DNA from: Paenibacillus silviterrae
Lineage (GTDB): Bacteria; Bacillota; Bacilli; Paenibacillales; NBRC-103111
Length of the DNA stretch: 64,000 bases
Assembly: GCF_030167925.1 (NCBI RefSeq)
Contig: NZ_JASKUT010000001.1
Span: forward strand, 1,798,001 to 1,862,000
Reading direction: 5' to 3'
A program made the position numbers and the translations under genes. This document shows positions 9,623 through 18,998 of the stretch, in pieces. Below the pieces are notes generated by a model. The model searched no databases. It saw only the letters and a program-made list of their open reading frames with translations, and was not told the origin of the DNA. The stretch's first letter is position 1. Every line of letters starts with the position of its first letter.

Positions 9623-11194
9623 CTAGGGAAGCTCGTCGATTCGAAACCAATCGATATCGGCATAGCCTCTTCCCGGCTGCCGGTCCCGCTTTGCGGCGAA
9701 CATGCCAACCTTGGCACCGACCCAGCGGCCGGGAACAGCCTGTTGCGGCTCTCCCGCCTTATGATACTCAAGTCCATCTTGACTATAGCTATATTGACAT
9801 ACCGCGTCATCTTGTATCGTTACTCGAAGATACATCTCCGTAACGCCCCCTGCCCGATCCTCTCCCCACAGCTCCCGCTCCGTCCTTGCCGCCTCTCCCG
9901 GAGCACCTTCAAGGAGCGCCAGTCGATAGCCACCCTCATGACAGGTGATCGCCAAGCAGGAATAAGTGATTCCGAATACGGTCAGACCGGTCTGCTCTTG
10001 AGCCGCTTCGGGTTGAAAGCTCAGCTTCAAGGTCACTTGAATATGTGGTGCAGGCAGCTTTTGCAGAAGCAGCTGCGGCGCCGAATAAAGCGTCGTGCTT
10101 CCTTCCGGTAAGGGGACTGCGTACAGTCTCAGCTGCCCGGGGCACTCGGTCAGAGAGTACCAGCTGGCGTCAGGGTTAGCCTGCCATTGCCACTGCTTCC
10201 CAAGAACGGCATCGGTAAAATCATCCGTAGTAGCGGGCACCCGAACCGGATAGGACCGCCCTACATCCGGCTTCGTCCAATGCAGGACGGGTTCGCCGAT
10301 ACCGTCCTCATCGTCATCGATTCCGATCACCGGCCAATCGTTGACCCATTGCATCGGCTGCAGGTGAATGATCCGACCGTAAGCGCCGCGATCTTGAAAG
10401 TGGAGAAACCAAGACTCTCCCGACTCCAGCTCGATCCAGCCCCCTTGATGAGGACCGTTAATCTCCGTATTCCCTTGATGCAGGACGATGCGATCTTCAT
10501 AAGGTCCTTCGATGCTCTGCGAACGCAGGACGGTCTGCCAGCCCGGAACGACCCCGCCGGCAGGGGCGAATATATAATAGTAACCGCCGCGTTTATACAG
10601 CTTGGGTCCCTCGATCGTCGGGTGGCACTGCTCTCCGTCGAACACAAGCTTCCCCTCTCCTATGAGCGCTCTGCCGTCAGGAGACATTTCGATAAGCTGC
10701 AGCCTGTCCTTCGTACCACAGCGGCTATGGGCAAATGCATGGACGAGATAGGCGCGCCCGTCCTCGTCCCAGAAAGGGCACGGATCAATCCATCCCTTTA
10801 CCTCGTGCACAAGATGCGGGGAGCTCCAAGGGCCTTCGGCTTTTTCAGCTGTGCACATAAAAATGCCCTCGTCCGGTGTAGCGTAGAATACCCAGAACCT
10901 GCTGTCATAATAACGGATGCTGGGCGCCCATACCCCTTCTCCATGTCGCGGCCTGTCAAGCCACGGAAGATCAAGGCGATCCAATACATGGCCCAAAATA
11001 CTCCAATGGATTAAATCCTTCGAATGCAAAACCGGAATTCCGGGCACATGCGAGAAGCTGGACGAAACCATGTAAAAATCGGAACCGACGCGGATCACGT
11101 CCGGGTCGGCATAATCTGCATACAGAATCGGGTTGCGGTACGTTCCGTCCCCTTGATCAGCCTTCCATACCGGTTGAAACGATGACTGTTTCAT
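9623..11194 (-). CDS. GH43 beta-xylosidase / alpha-L-arabinofuranosidase
   Basis: Inverting five-bladed-propeller glycosidase, 523 residues. The catalytic triad can be placed: Asp in YADPDVIRVG near residue 31 (base), Asp in GWIDPCPFWDEDG near 135 (pKa modulator), and Glu in TIEGPKLYKRGGYYYIF near 195 (acid). The last ~200 residues form the beta-sandwich (DUF1349-like) typical of GH43 subfamily 12-type xylosidases. There is no signal peptide, so it is cytosolic. An in-frame TTG at 11200 is possible, but AAAGGGG has proper spacing only for the ATG at 11194. It lies between the sensor-regulator and the importer; substrate is probably xylo- or arabino-oligosaccharide. Confidence 0.9.
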   Translation of the reverse strand: MKQSSFQPVWKADQGDGTYRNPILYADYADPDVIRVGSDFYMVSSSFSHVPGIPVLHSKDLIHWSILGHVLDRLDLPWLDRPRHGEGVWAPSIRYYDSRFWVFYATPDEGIFMCTAEKAEGPWSSPHLVHEVKGWIDPCPFWDEDGRAYLVHAFAHSRCGTKDRLQLIEMSPDGRALIGEGKLVFDGEQCHPTIEGPKLYKRGGYYYIFAPAGGVVPGWQTVLRSQSIEGPYEDRIVLHQGNTEINGPHQGGWIELESGESWFLHFQDRGAYGRIIHLQPMQWVNDWPVIGIDDDEDGIGEPVLHWTKPDVGRSYPVRVPATTDDFTDAVLGKQWQWQANPDASWYSLTECPGQLRLYAVPLPEGSTTLYSAPQLLLQKLPAPHIQVTLKLSFQPEAAQEQTGLTVFGITYSCLAITCHEGGYRLALLEGAPGEAARTERELWGEDRAGGVTEMYLRVTIQDDAVCQYSYSQDGLEYHKAGEPQQAVPGRWVGAKVGMFAAKRDRQPGRGYADIDWFRIDELP

Positions 11195-11239
11195 GAACAA
11201 TCCCCTTTACTCTGCTGTGTTTCGAGCCTTACGATACGG

Positions 11240-11257
11240 ATGAATCCTTGGATTCAT
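11240..11257. promoter_or_regulatory. Inverted repeat upstream of GH43 gene (candidate operator)
   Basis: Two perfect 8-bp arms, ATGAATCC and GGATTCAT, separated by 2 bp, lie 46 bp before the GH43 start in the intergenic space after the regulator's terminator. Symmetry and position suggest a dimeric regulator site; no promoter hexamers could be assigned confidently. Confidence 0.35.
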
Positions 11258-11401
11258 GCCCTGCTGGCCCTGTACCCCTACTGTAATGGGATAGCTGCTT
11301 CCTGACTATAATCAGCGCGGCAGAAGGTGCATGACGGCAGACAAATAATCTTCAGGTCATTCGAATAATCATTGGGGAAGGCTTCAGCTGGAGAGAATAA
11401 G

Positions 11402-11426
11402 CAAAACCCGGGCCTAAGGCCCGGGT
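11402..11426 (-). terminator. Terminator after membrane AraC-type regulator gene
   Basis: Perfect 9-bp GC-rich stem ACCCGGGCC / GGCCCGGGT with a 3-nt loop, followed on the minus strand by TTTTGC, beginning 6 bp after the stop codon. Confidence 0.8.
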
Positions 11427-11431
11427 CGCGT

Positions 11432-13687
11432 TCAGCTCATTCTGTATTTTTTTCGATAATCCCCAGGAGTCATATCCTCCATCTTGCGGAAATACCGGAT
11501 AAAGTTTTGCGAATTTTGGTATCGCAGCCGCTCCGCTATTTCCGATATTTTCATATCGGTTTCGAGCAGCCATTTTTTCGCCTGATTCAAACGGTACTGG
11601 GATAAATAATCGCTAAAATTAATGCCCGTCTCCTTGCGGAATACCGTCTTCAAATAGTTCGGATGATAATTGAGCCGTTCCGCGCACACATTCAAGGTCA
11701 GGTCGGATTCGAACTCATGATGAATAATGTCCATCATCTGCTCGGAAATATTATGATTACGTGCCTCCCACTTACGGCTCATGACGGAAACCATCGGCTC
11801 CATGACGGTTTTCATGAACCACTGCTCCGTCTCCTGCACCGTCTTCAAATCGATCAGCTGCTGGAATAGCTCTCCATCCCCGTCCAGCATCGCCGGGAGC
11901 ACTTCTCCGGTATTCTGAAGCTCCCGAATCATATCCGAGAGCAGCCGTAAGAGGATAATTTGATATTCTTGATGATGAATGTTTTCCCGTAACGTTACGG
12001 TTAAAAACTCGCTCAGCAGCTGGCGAGCCTTCTCTAGATCGGGAATCAACAAAGCATCGATCAGCTGCTTCTGGATCCATTCGGGGTAAATCGTCTGTAC
12101 CCTGCTGTCCGGCAGCACGTCCTCCATATGAAGAATCGCCTCTTCCCCGAAGCGGATCCGATATTTCAGTGCTTCGAGGCTGTCCCTGTAGGCTTGGGCT
12201 GCATTCGTCAGACTGGCAAAGCCGCGGCTGATTCCAATACTGATCTTGAGCTCAAGAATGTTCTTAACTGTTGATTGAATATTTTCCGCAAGAAAGTAAA
12301 CCTCATTCTTGGCTGCTTCCGGGGTCGTCGTGACATGCTTGACTAAGGTCACCTGATTCCCTCCGATGACGACAGGCTCGAGCCTCGCCCCGCTCGGAAG
12401 CAGCTCCGAAACGATATTGTTGACGGCAAACATGAGCAGATCGCGGTCGGCCTCCCGGAATCTCGTTCCCTCGAACGTGTCGATTTGAATAGTCAGGACA
12501 CTGTACCAGCCGGGCTCAGGATCATACTGATACTGTGTGAGCTTCTCCTGTACCTCCTTCGCACTCAGCTCTCCGAGAAGCAGCTTCCGCACGAAAAACT
12601 CCTTCAGCTGCCCTGTCTGGCCTTGAATTTGGTCCAGGAGCTTCCGCTGTGACAGCTTCATTGACCGGATATGCTCACCGATCGCCTGCAGCTCGTCCTT
12701 GGGAGGGGGCTGCTCCTTCTCCAAGCTCCCGACCACCGCATCGAATACTTGTCTAATCGGCAGGTACATCTTCCTGGAGATCAGAAGCGAGAAGGCTACC
12801 AGAAGCAGGAACACGGTCGTCGAGATCAACAGCGTATACCAGCCAATGGCTCTCGACTCCTTCGTAATTTCCTCAATCGAAACGAGTGAGAGATAGATCC
12901 ATCCATTAAAAGATGACTTCCTGTAGGTCATGCCGATAGACCGGTGATCGACATCCAAGGTCGCAAATCCGCTTTCCGGCTCCATCGTTTTCAACCGAGC
13001 AATCGTTTGATTCAATATATTCTCTGAAAAGGTGGGACTTTGCACTTCATCCGTCAGCAAACGGTAATTTTCGTCCAATATCACCGTCTCCGCTTCACTT
13101 GTCATGTCCGGGACCAGCTGTTGCAGCCGTGCCTTCGGTACCATGGCTCTAAGAATGCCTGCCGGATGCAGTACGGTGTTGAGCGGCAGCAGCTTGATCA
13201 GCTGAACGGTGTGTGTCGGTTCATCCGTCAACCAGAGGGAGGTTTCCTTCATTTGGGCGAGCTTGCGAAAAACGGCGTTCATTTCTTCCGGCATGGATTC
13301 AAGGTACGCGTGATTATCGAGCAGCCATTTCCCCTCCAAGCTGGCCAGCTGGATATTCAAAATTCCCGCATCATACGATTGAAGTTTATGAAGGCCCTCC
13401 GTTAAATCACGGATTTTCTGAAAATCTTTCGGCCCCATGGGGGTATAGATGTTCTGAGTCACTAACGGGCTGTTAATAAATTGGATCATGGAATTATCAA
13501 TCGTACCGAGCAGTTGTTCAACCTTTAATTGAGTCTGGAGGAGCAGCTGCATCTGCCCTTGGATGACTTTGCTCTCGATGATCCCTCTGGCCTTGAAATA
13601 CGACAGCAAACCAAGGGAAACGACCGGAACAGTGACTAGAATCATACTAAATAAAATGAGTCTTTGCAGGTATTTAGATTTCCACAT
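11432..13687 (-). CDS. Membrane-bound AraC-type sensor-regulator (YesS-like)
   Basis: Single-protein transmembrane regulator of 751 residues. It has a membrane helix near residues 10-30, an extracytoplasmic sensor region of about 260 residues of dCACHE type, a second membrane helix (TLLISTTVFLLLVAFSLL), a linker, and a C-terminal AraC DNA-binding domain (LNVCAERLNYHPNYLKTVF; then FIRYFRKMEDMTPGDYRKKY). This family controls carbohydrate operons in Bacillus and Paenibacillus and is membrane-anchored while binding DNA. An upstream in-frame ATG is possible, but GAGGGG five bases before the ATG at 13687 and the MWKSKYLQRLILFS start typical of the family favour the shorter form. It probably activates the GH43-importer-mannosidase genes that follow it. 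Confidence 0.9.
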   Translation of the reverse strand: MWKSKYLQRLILFSMILVTVPVVSLGLLSYFKARGIIESKVIQGQMQLLLQTQLKVEQLLGTIDNSMIQFINSPLVTQNIYTPMGPKDFQKIRDLTEGLHKLQSYDAGILNIQLASLEGKWLLDNHAYLESMPEEMNAVFRKLAQMKETSLWLTDEPTHTVQLIKLLPLNTVLHPAGILRAMVPKARLQQLVPDMTSEAETVILDENYRLLTDEVQSPTFSENILNQTIARLKTMEPESGFATLDVDHRSIGMTYRKSSFNGWIYLSLVSIEEITKESRAIGWYTLLISTTVFLLLVAFSLLISRKMYLPIRQVFDAVVGSLEKEQPPPKDELQAIGEHIRSMKLSQRKLLDQIQGQTGQLKEFFVRKLLLGELSAKEVQEKLTQYQYDPEPGWYSVLTIQIDTFEGTRFREADRDLLMFAVNNIVSELLPSGARLEPVVIGGNQVTLVKHVTTTPEAAKNEVYFLAENIQSTVKNILELKISIGISRGFASLTNAAQAYRDSLEALKYRIRFGEEAILHMEDVLPDSRVQTIYPEWIQKQLIDALLIPDLEKARQLLSEFLTVTLRENIHHQEYQIILLRLLSDMIRELQNTGEVLPAMLDGDGELFQQLIDLKTVQETEQWFMKTVMEPMVSVMSRKWEARNHNISEQMMDIIHHEFESDLTLNVCAERLNYHPNYLKTVFRKETGINFSDYLSQYRLNQAKKWLLETDMKISEIAERLRYQNSQNFIRYFRKMEDMTPGDYRKKYRMS

Positions 13688-13906
13688 GTCAGCCCCTCGA
13701 TAGGTTAAGAGTTTCTTCATTATAATGAATCCTCTCCAAGCGTTCAATTCATATCGATAATCCGTAGGGCAGAAGTCATGCCGAATGTATAATCCCGGGG
13801 GAACATTCTGTGATCCTTACAGCAGGAATGCGGCCTACACTAGTGAAACGTCCCCTGTTCCGCAATATACTGAAGTCGATTCTACACTATCTAAGGAGGC
13901 GCAACA

Positions 13907-15214
13907 GTGAACCATCATCTCTATGCCCCCACGCCGCCCATGGGCTGGAACAGCTGGGACTGCTACGGTGCCAGTGTAACGGAAGAAGAGGTAAGAGCCA
14001 ATGCAGACTATATGGCTAAGGAGCTGAAGCCCTACGGCTGGGAATATGTCGTTGTTGATATTCAATGGTATGAGCCGGGCGCGTCTTCGTCCCAGTACCG
14101 GCCTTTCGTTCCATTAGAAATGGACGAGTATTCACGGCTGATCCCCGCAGTCAACCGATTTCCTTCCTCCGCCGGGGGAAAAGGCTTTAAGCCGCTCGCC
14201 GATTACGTTCACGGACTCGGCCTGAAGTTCGGCATCCACATCATGCGAGGGATTCCCCGTCAGGCGGTCCATGCGGACACGCCGATACTTGGAACGTTAG
14301 CCACAGCGTGCTCTATTGCTCATACGAATTCCATCTGCCCTTGGAACACGGATATGTATGGAGTGAATGCATCCAAGGACGGTGCTCAGGCATACTACCA
14401 TTCCTTGTTTCAGCTGTACGCCGAATGGGAGATTGACTTTATCAAGGTTGACGATATTGCCGCATCCCGGCTGTACGGCTATCACCGGCAGGAAATTGAG
14501 CTCATTCGCAATGCCATCAATGCCTGTGGAAGGGATATCGTGCTTAGTCTTTCCCCCGGTCCGGCGCCCCTGGAATATGCAGAGCATCTTAGCTGTCATG
14601 CCAATATGTGGCGTATGACGGACGACTTCTGGGACAAGTGGGACCACTTGTACGGCATGTTTGAACGATGTGAGAAATGGTATCCGCATACCGGCCCCGG
14701 CCGGTATGCCGATTGCGACATGCTCCCGCTCGGTCATATCGGCATCCGCTCCGTCGATGGAGGAGGCGCCAATCGTATGACCCGTTTTACCCAGGACGAA
14801 CAGCGGACTATGATGACCCTGTGGTCCATCTTCCGTTCTCCCCTCTTCTTCGGGGGCGAGCTTCGAAGCAACGATGAGTGGACATTGTCATTGATTACGA
14901 ACGAAGAAGTGCTTGCGGTCCATCAACGCAGCAGCGGCAACCGGCTGCTCTACCGCGACGGAGAGCGCATTGTTTGGACGGCATCGGATGGAGTCGGAAG
15001 CACCTATGCGGCGCTGTTCAACCTCGGAGAGGACCTGACTTCGGTAAGTATCAGCTTAGATCAACTGGGACTGACCTCACCGATGCAGGCCCGTAGCCTA
15101 TGGGAGCGTAAGGAGTTGGGTCTTGTTACCGATTCGTTCACCGCGGAGCTCCCCCCGCACGGAAGTCTGCTGCTTAAGCTGCACCCATACCCTGAAGGAG
15201 GAACCAACGTATGA
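13907..15214 (+). CDS. GH27-family glycosidase (alpha-galactosidase-like)
   Basis: Cytosolic retaining glycoside hydrolase of clan D, 435 residues. The N terminus PPMGWNSWDCYGASVTEEEV is the GH27 signature. The predicted nucleophile Asp lies in DFIKVDDI (about residue 183) and the acid/base Asp in MTDDFWDKWDHL (about residue 243). Classical alpha-galactosidases carry KYDNC at the nucleophile, so this protein belongs to a divergent branch and alpha-galactosidase activity should not be assumed. GTG start with a textbook AAGGAGG box 7 bp upstream. It overlaps the GH28 gene by 4 bp (ATGA), indicating translational coupling, and diverges from the sensor-regulator gene. Confidence 0.85.
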   Translation: MNHHLYAPTPPMGWNSWDCYGASVTEEEVRANADYMAKELKPYGWEYVVVDIQWYEPGASSSQYRPFVPLEMDEYSRLIPAVNRFPSSAGGKGFKPLADYVHGLGLKFGIHIMRGIPRQAVHADTPILGTLATACSIAHTNSICPWNTDMYGVNASKDGAQAYYHSLFQLYAEWEIDFIKVDDIAASRLYGYHRQEIELIRNAINACGRDIVLSLSPGPAPLEYAEHLSCHANMWRMTDDFWDKWDHLYGMFERCEKWYPHTGPGRYADCDMLPLGHIGIRSVDGGGANRMTRFTQDEQRTMMTLWSIFRSPLFFGGELRSNDEWTLSLITNEEVLAVHQRSSGNRLLYRDGERIVWTASDGVGSTYAALFNLGEDLTSVSISLDQLGLTSPMQARSLWERKELGLVTDSFTAELPPHGSLLLKLHPYPEGGTNV

Positions 15215-16749
15215 GCATGTATAACATTCGCGATTTCGGAGCCATTGGCGATGGAATCTCCATGGACACGAACAGCATTCAAGCGGCTATTGACCGCTGT
15301 ACGGAGGAAGGCGGAGGAACCGTTATCGTTCCTGAGGGACGATATTTATCGGGAACCCTCCTGTTGAAACCGAACGTAGAATTGCATTTGGAGGCTACGG
15401 CGACCATCGTCAGCAGCATGGAGGAGCACGACTTTGCCTTTTTCCCGGAGACGGGGGCGGCAGGACTGCTGACGGCGCGCGGCGCCAACCGGATCTCCGT
15501 GACGGGACCCGGGACTATCGACGGACAAGGTCCCCGCTTCGTCGAAGAGGATGACGGCTGCGGTCATCACGTCCTCGTTCCTCTGGTCAACTTTCGGCCT
15601 AAATTAATAGATCTGGAAGACTGCAGCGATGTTGTCTTCCGAGACGTCACACTTCGTCACGCCTCCTCATGGTGCTTGCATATGACAGGCTGCAATCGGG
15701 TAGACGTTCACGGGATCAAAATTCTCGGTCAGCTTCGCGGACCGAACAACGACGGGATTGATCCGGACAGCTGTAAGAATGTACACATCTCGAATTGCCA
15801 TATTGAAGCCGGCGACGATTGCATCGTCCTCAAAACGACTAAACACGGGGCCGCTCATTACGGCAGCTGCGAGAATATTACCGTGACGAATTGTACGCTG
15901 GTTTCGCGTTCGTCGGCATTAAAGATCGGTACCGAGACACATGCCGACATCCGCAATGTCGTCTTTCAAAACTGCGTGATTACTCACACGAACCGCGGTA
16001 TGGGGGTATGGGCGCGCGACGGCGGGACGATTGAGAATATCTTGTTCTCGAATATTGTCGTGGATACGCGGCTGTTCAGCGACGAATTTGAGCAAACCCG
16101 GAAGCGCAAATGGTGGGGGAAAGGCGAGGCGATATTCATCTCCGTAGATCAACGTGACAGCGGCGGCTTCCCGGGAACGATCCGCAACATTCGCTTCGAT
16201 CATATTCTCGCCGATGCCGAGAATGCCGTTTATCTTGAGGGCATGGAGGATAGCGTTATCGAAGACATCGCCATCCGCAATCTGAAGCTGACGCTTCGCG
16301 ACAAGAGCGGCTATCCGGGAGGCGTGTTCGATCCGAACCCCTCACCTCGCCGCGTTTATGCTCATACGACGCCTGGCCTATTCTGCAGAAATGCGAGGAA
16401 GGTATCCCTGCATGACATTGAGATCGACTGGGCGGGGGACGTCAAGCCGAATTGGACCTGCGCGGTTCAGGGGGAGAACATTGAACAACTTCGGTTGAAG
16501 GATCTTACCGGGGGCCCTGCTTACGCGGGCGGACATGCCATCGGGCTATCGAATGTGCGTGGACTCTCCGTTGAAGGCTGCAAGGCGTCAACAGGCACCG
16601 GCACGTTCCTTCTTCTTGACGGAGTTCCCCCGGATGAGCTGTTCGTGGTCGGCAACGACTTCACCGGAGCACAAACCGCCATTCAGTTTACGGACAGCCT
16701 TGCCCCAAGCTACTTTGAGGCAGCCAATCGGATGCCTCGTAGAGGATGA
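15211..16749 (+). CDS. GH28-family glycosidase (polygalacturonase-like)
   Basis: Right-handed beta-helix glycosidase, 512 residues, no signal peptide. The start NIRDFGAIGDGISMDTNSIQ is the usual GH28 N terminus. GPNNDGIDPDSC and AGDDCIVLKT carry the three acidic catalytic residues. The classical GHG motif is replaced by SSALKIGTE, as in intracellular GH28 groups that act on oligosaccharides other than homogalacturonan. It is translationally coupled to the GH27 gene and followed by a clear terminator, so the two enzymes should act on one substrate, perhaps a galactose- and uronate-containing pectic fragment (inference). Confidence 0.85.
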   Translation: MSMYNIRDFGAIGDGISMDTNSIQAAIDRCTEEGGGTVIVPEGRYLSGTLLLKPNVELHLEATATIVSSMEEHDFAFFPETGAAGLLTARGANRISVTGPGTIDGQGPRFVEEDDGCGHHVLVPLVNFRPKLIDLEDCSDVVFRDVTLRHASSWCLHMTGCNRVDVHGIKILGQLRGPNNDGIDPDSCKNVHISNCHIEAGDDCIVLKTTKHGAAHYGSCENITVTNCTLVSRSSALKIGTETHADIRNVVFQNCVITHTNRGMGVWARDGGTIENILFSNIVVDTRLFSDEFEQTRKRKWWGKGEAIFISVDQRDSGGFPGTIRNIRFDHILADAENAVYLEGMEDSVIEDIAIRNLKLTLRDKSGYPGGVFDPNPSPRRVYAHTTPGLFCRNARKVSLHDIEIDWAGDVKPNWTCAVQGENIEQLRLKDLTGGPAYAGGHAIGLSNVRGLSVEGCKASTGTGTFLLLDGVPPDELFVVGNDFTGAQTAIQFTDSLAPSYFEAANRMPRRG

Positions 16750-16754
16750 CAACA

Positions 16755-16803
16755 AGGCAGTGCATTCGGAGGGAATAAGCTCGAATCACTGCCTCTTTTT
16801 TTA
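16755..16803 (+). terminator. Terminator after GH27-GH28 operon
   Basis: AGGCAGTG (16755-16762) pairs with CACTGCCT (16787-16794), with an inner ATTCG/CGAAT pairing, followed by CTTTTTTT. It abuts the convergent kinase stop codon. Confidence 0.85.
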
Positions 16804-18240
16804 TTTGGATAATATAGGGAACGCCACGGTAAATTCCGTTCCTTTCCCTATCTCACTCTCGACGGAGATCGTGCCCTTCATGCCTCCGACCAGATGCTTC
16901 ACGATAGTCAATCCGAGCCCGGTCCCATCCGATCGGGAGACGCGGGAATGCTCCGCCTTGTAGAACCGGTCCCAAATGCGGTGCAGCTCCTCCTCGCTCA
17001 TCCCCACTCCGGTATCGCGTACTTTGAGAAGAGCCGTATGACCGTCGTCCGAGGTCAGCTCCACTTGAATCCGACCCCCTGCCGGAGTGAATTGTACCGC
17101 ATTATACAGCAAATTTTGCAGGATCTGGGCAAACCGGTCCGGATCCAGCTCCGCCGAGAGCGGCTCCCGCCCTTCGGACGGCAGCGTTGTCACCAGCTGC
17201 AGGCCCTTATCGGCAATCGGCTTGTTCATGAGTTCCAGCACCTCAATGACCTTCTCCTTCAGCACCACAGGTCGAGTACGAAACACATCGATGCCGTTCT
17301 GGATTCGCGCCAGATCGAGCAAGTCGCTGACCAGCCGCTGCAGCCGCTGTACCTCATGCTCGCAGATTTCAAGATAATGCGAATACTTGTCCTCAGGGAT
17401 GACACGATCCTTCATGGCCAGAATGAGTCCGCGCAGCGTCGTTAGCGGAGACCTCAGCTCATGAGACACATTCGTCAGAAACTCCTGCCTTGTCCCTTCC
17501 CATTCCTCAAGCTGATCGATCATAAAATTGAAGCTTCTCGCCAGCTCTCCCACCTCATCATCCGTAGAGATAGGGACCCGGGTAGTGAACTCCCCTCCGG
17601 CTACCTCCAGCGCGGCTTTATTCATCTGCTGCAGCGGACCTGTCAGCTTGCGGGACAGCACGTACAGAATCAGGCCTACCGCCACTAAGGAAAACAGGAG
17701 CGGGGACAATATGTTCCACCTCACCGCTTTGATCGCCTCATTGATCTCATAAGCGGGTACCTGCAGCATGATGACAATCGGTTGTCCTTGGTGCTGGGCA
17801 GGCGCATAATAGGTAAGCAAGCCTTCCTTGCTGCCGCTTCCAAAAGGATATTGGTCCGCCACAAAGGCCGTGTGCCCCTTCAGCCCGTCCAAAAGCAGCG
17901 GCTCCATCGCCTTCGGAATAGCCGTACCCTCCTTCTCCGAGGAGCCGTACAGCAGCGTTCCCTTCGTATCCACCAGCCAAGCCGTGCCGTTAATGCCGCG
18001 GGCAATGATGCGCATTCCGAAGCGAAGCTCCTTCGCGGTTACGCTCCCATCCTGCACCGAGGCAAGCAATCGGCCTACCTCAGCGGCTCTGGCCGTCAGC
18101 ATCGCTTTTTTATCCTTATAAAAGAAATCCGTAAAGTAATCATTCCAGAAAAAAGCCAGCCCCGCAAAGAACAACACGCAGGTGGCGAGAAAGGAGAGAA
18201 ACATCTTGATATACAAACTGCCCAACAAACGCTTGACCAT
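16801..18240 (-). CDS. Sensor histidine kinase (HAMP/HisKA/HATPase)
   Basis: Membrane histidine kinase of 479 residues. Two membrane helices (residues ~9-30 and ~173-193) flank an extracytoplasmic sensor of about 140 residues. A HAMP linker follows, then the H-box FLTNVSHELRSPLTTLRG (phospho-acceptor His near residue 260) and a complete ATPase domain with QNLLYNAVQF, VRDTGVGMSEEE and GTGLGLTIVKHLVGG. It lies 11 bp after the response-regulator gene and forms a two-component pair with it. The signal sensed is unknown; the PhoR/ResE-like layout suggests a cell-envelope stimulus. Confidence 0.93.
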   Translation of the reverse strand: MVKRLLGSLYIKMFLSFLATCVLFFAGLAFFWNDYFTDFFYKDKKAMLTARAAEVGRLLASVQDGSVTAKELRFGMRIIARGINGTAWLVDTKGTLLYGSSEKEGTAIPKAMEPLLLDGLKGHTAFVADQYPFGSGSKEGLLTYYAPAQHQGQPIVIMLQVPAYEINEAIKAVRWNILSPLLFSLVAVGLILYVLSRKLTGPLQQMNKAALEVAGGEFTTRVPISTDDEVGELARSFNFMIDQLEEWEGTRQEFLTNVSHELRSPLTTLRGLILAMKDRVIPEDKYSHYLEICEHEVQRLQRLVSDLLDLARIQNGIDVFRTRPVVLKEKVIEVLELMNKPIADKGLQLVTTLPSEGREPLSAELDPDRFAQILQNLLYNAVQFTPAGGRIQVELTSDDGHTALLKVRDTGVGMSEEELHRIWDRFYKAEHSRVSRSDGTGLGLTIVKHLVGGMKGTISVESEIGKGTEFTVAFPILSK

Positions 18241-18251
18241 AGCTGCTCCCC

Positions 18252-18998
18252 CTAGCTCACCTCAAAGGAATAACCGATACCCCACAGCGTCTGAATCGTC
18301 CAGCCCGGCTGCGTACCAAGCTTTTTGCGCAAATTTTTGACGTGAGCGTCCACCGTCCTCGTCCCCCCGCTGAAATCGAAGCTCCACACGTAGCCGAGCA
18401 GATCCTCCCGCGTGTATACACGGCCGGGGCTTAACGCCAGAAAATGAAGCAGCTCGATTTCCTTCGGGGTTAAATCGACCTTCGTCCCGTCCACGGTGAC
18501 TTTATACTGCCCCGGGTCAATAACGAGGTTATGGATTCGCAGCATCTTGCTCATCTTAGCTTGCTCGGTTTTGACCGCTGCCGCCTGGCTGACCTGGGTC
18601 CGCCGCAGCACCGCCTTAATCCGGGCTACCAGCTCATTAGGGTCGAACGGCTTCACGATGTAATCGTCCACGCCCAAATGGAAGCCGCGAAGCTTATCGA
18701 TTGATTCCCCTTTGGCGGTTAGAAAAATGATCGGCGTTCCGTTCAGCGGCGGCACCAGCTCTCTAATTTGGCCGCACAGCTCGAAGCCTGACAAATCCGG
18801 CAGCATGATATCCAGCAGCACCAGATCCGGGCGCTCCGATTGAACGACTTCGAGCACCTGCCCTCCGCGATACAGTATCATCGGCTCGTATCCAGCATGC
18901 TCAAGGTAGAGCCGGATGACCTCCACTATATTCGGCTCGTCGTCGACGATTAAAATTTTGGCCTGCTTCGCTGCATTCTCACCTTGCATCCTGCTCAT
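18252..18998 (-). CDS. OmpR-family response regulator
   Basis: Partner of the adjacent kinase, 248 residues. The receiver domain begins KILIVDDEPNIVEVIRLYL, with the phosphorylated Asp in LVLLDIMLPD (about residue 60) and the conserved Lys in DYIVKPFDP. The C-terminal winged helix is of OmpR/PhoB type (TPKEIELLHFLALSPGRVYT; RTVDAHVKNLRKKLG). Its first codons overlap the end of the DUF309 gene by 20 bp; an internal ATG at 18989 is an alternative start. No strong ribosome binding site is visible for either, consistent with coupling to DUF309 translation. Confidence 0.92.
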   Translation of the reverse strand: MSRMQGENAAKQAKILIVDDEPNIVEVIRLYLEHAGYEPMILYRGGQVLEVVQSERPDLVLLDIMLPDLSGFELCGQIRELVPPLNGTPIIFLTAKGESIDKLRGFHLGVDDYIVKPFDPNELVARIKAVLRRTQVSQAAAVKTEQAKMSKMLRIHNLVIDPGQYKVTVDGTKVDLTPKEIELLHFLALSPGRVYTREDLLGYVWSFDFSGGTRTVDAHVKNLRKKLGTQPGWTIQTLWGIGYSFEVS

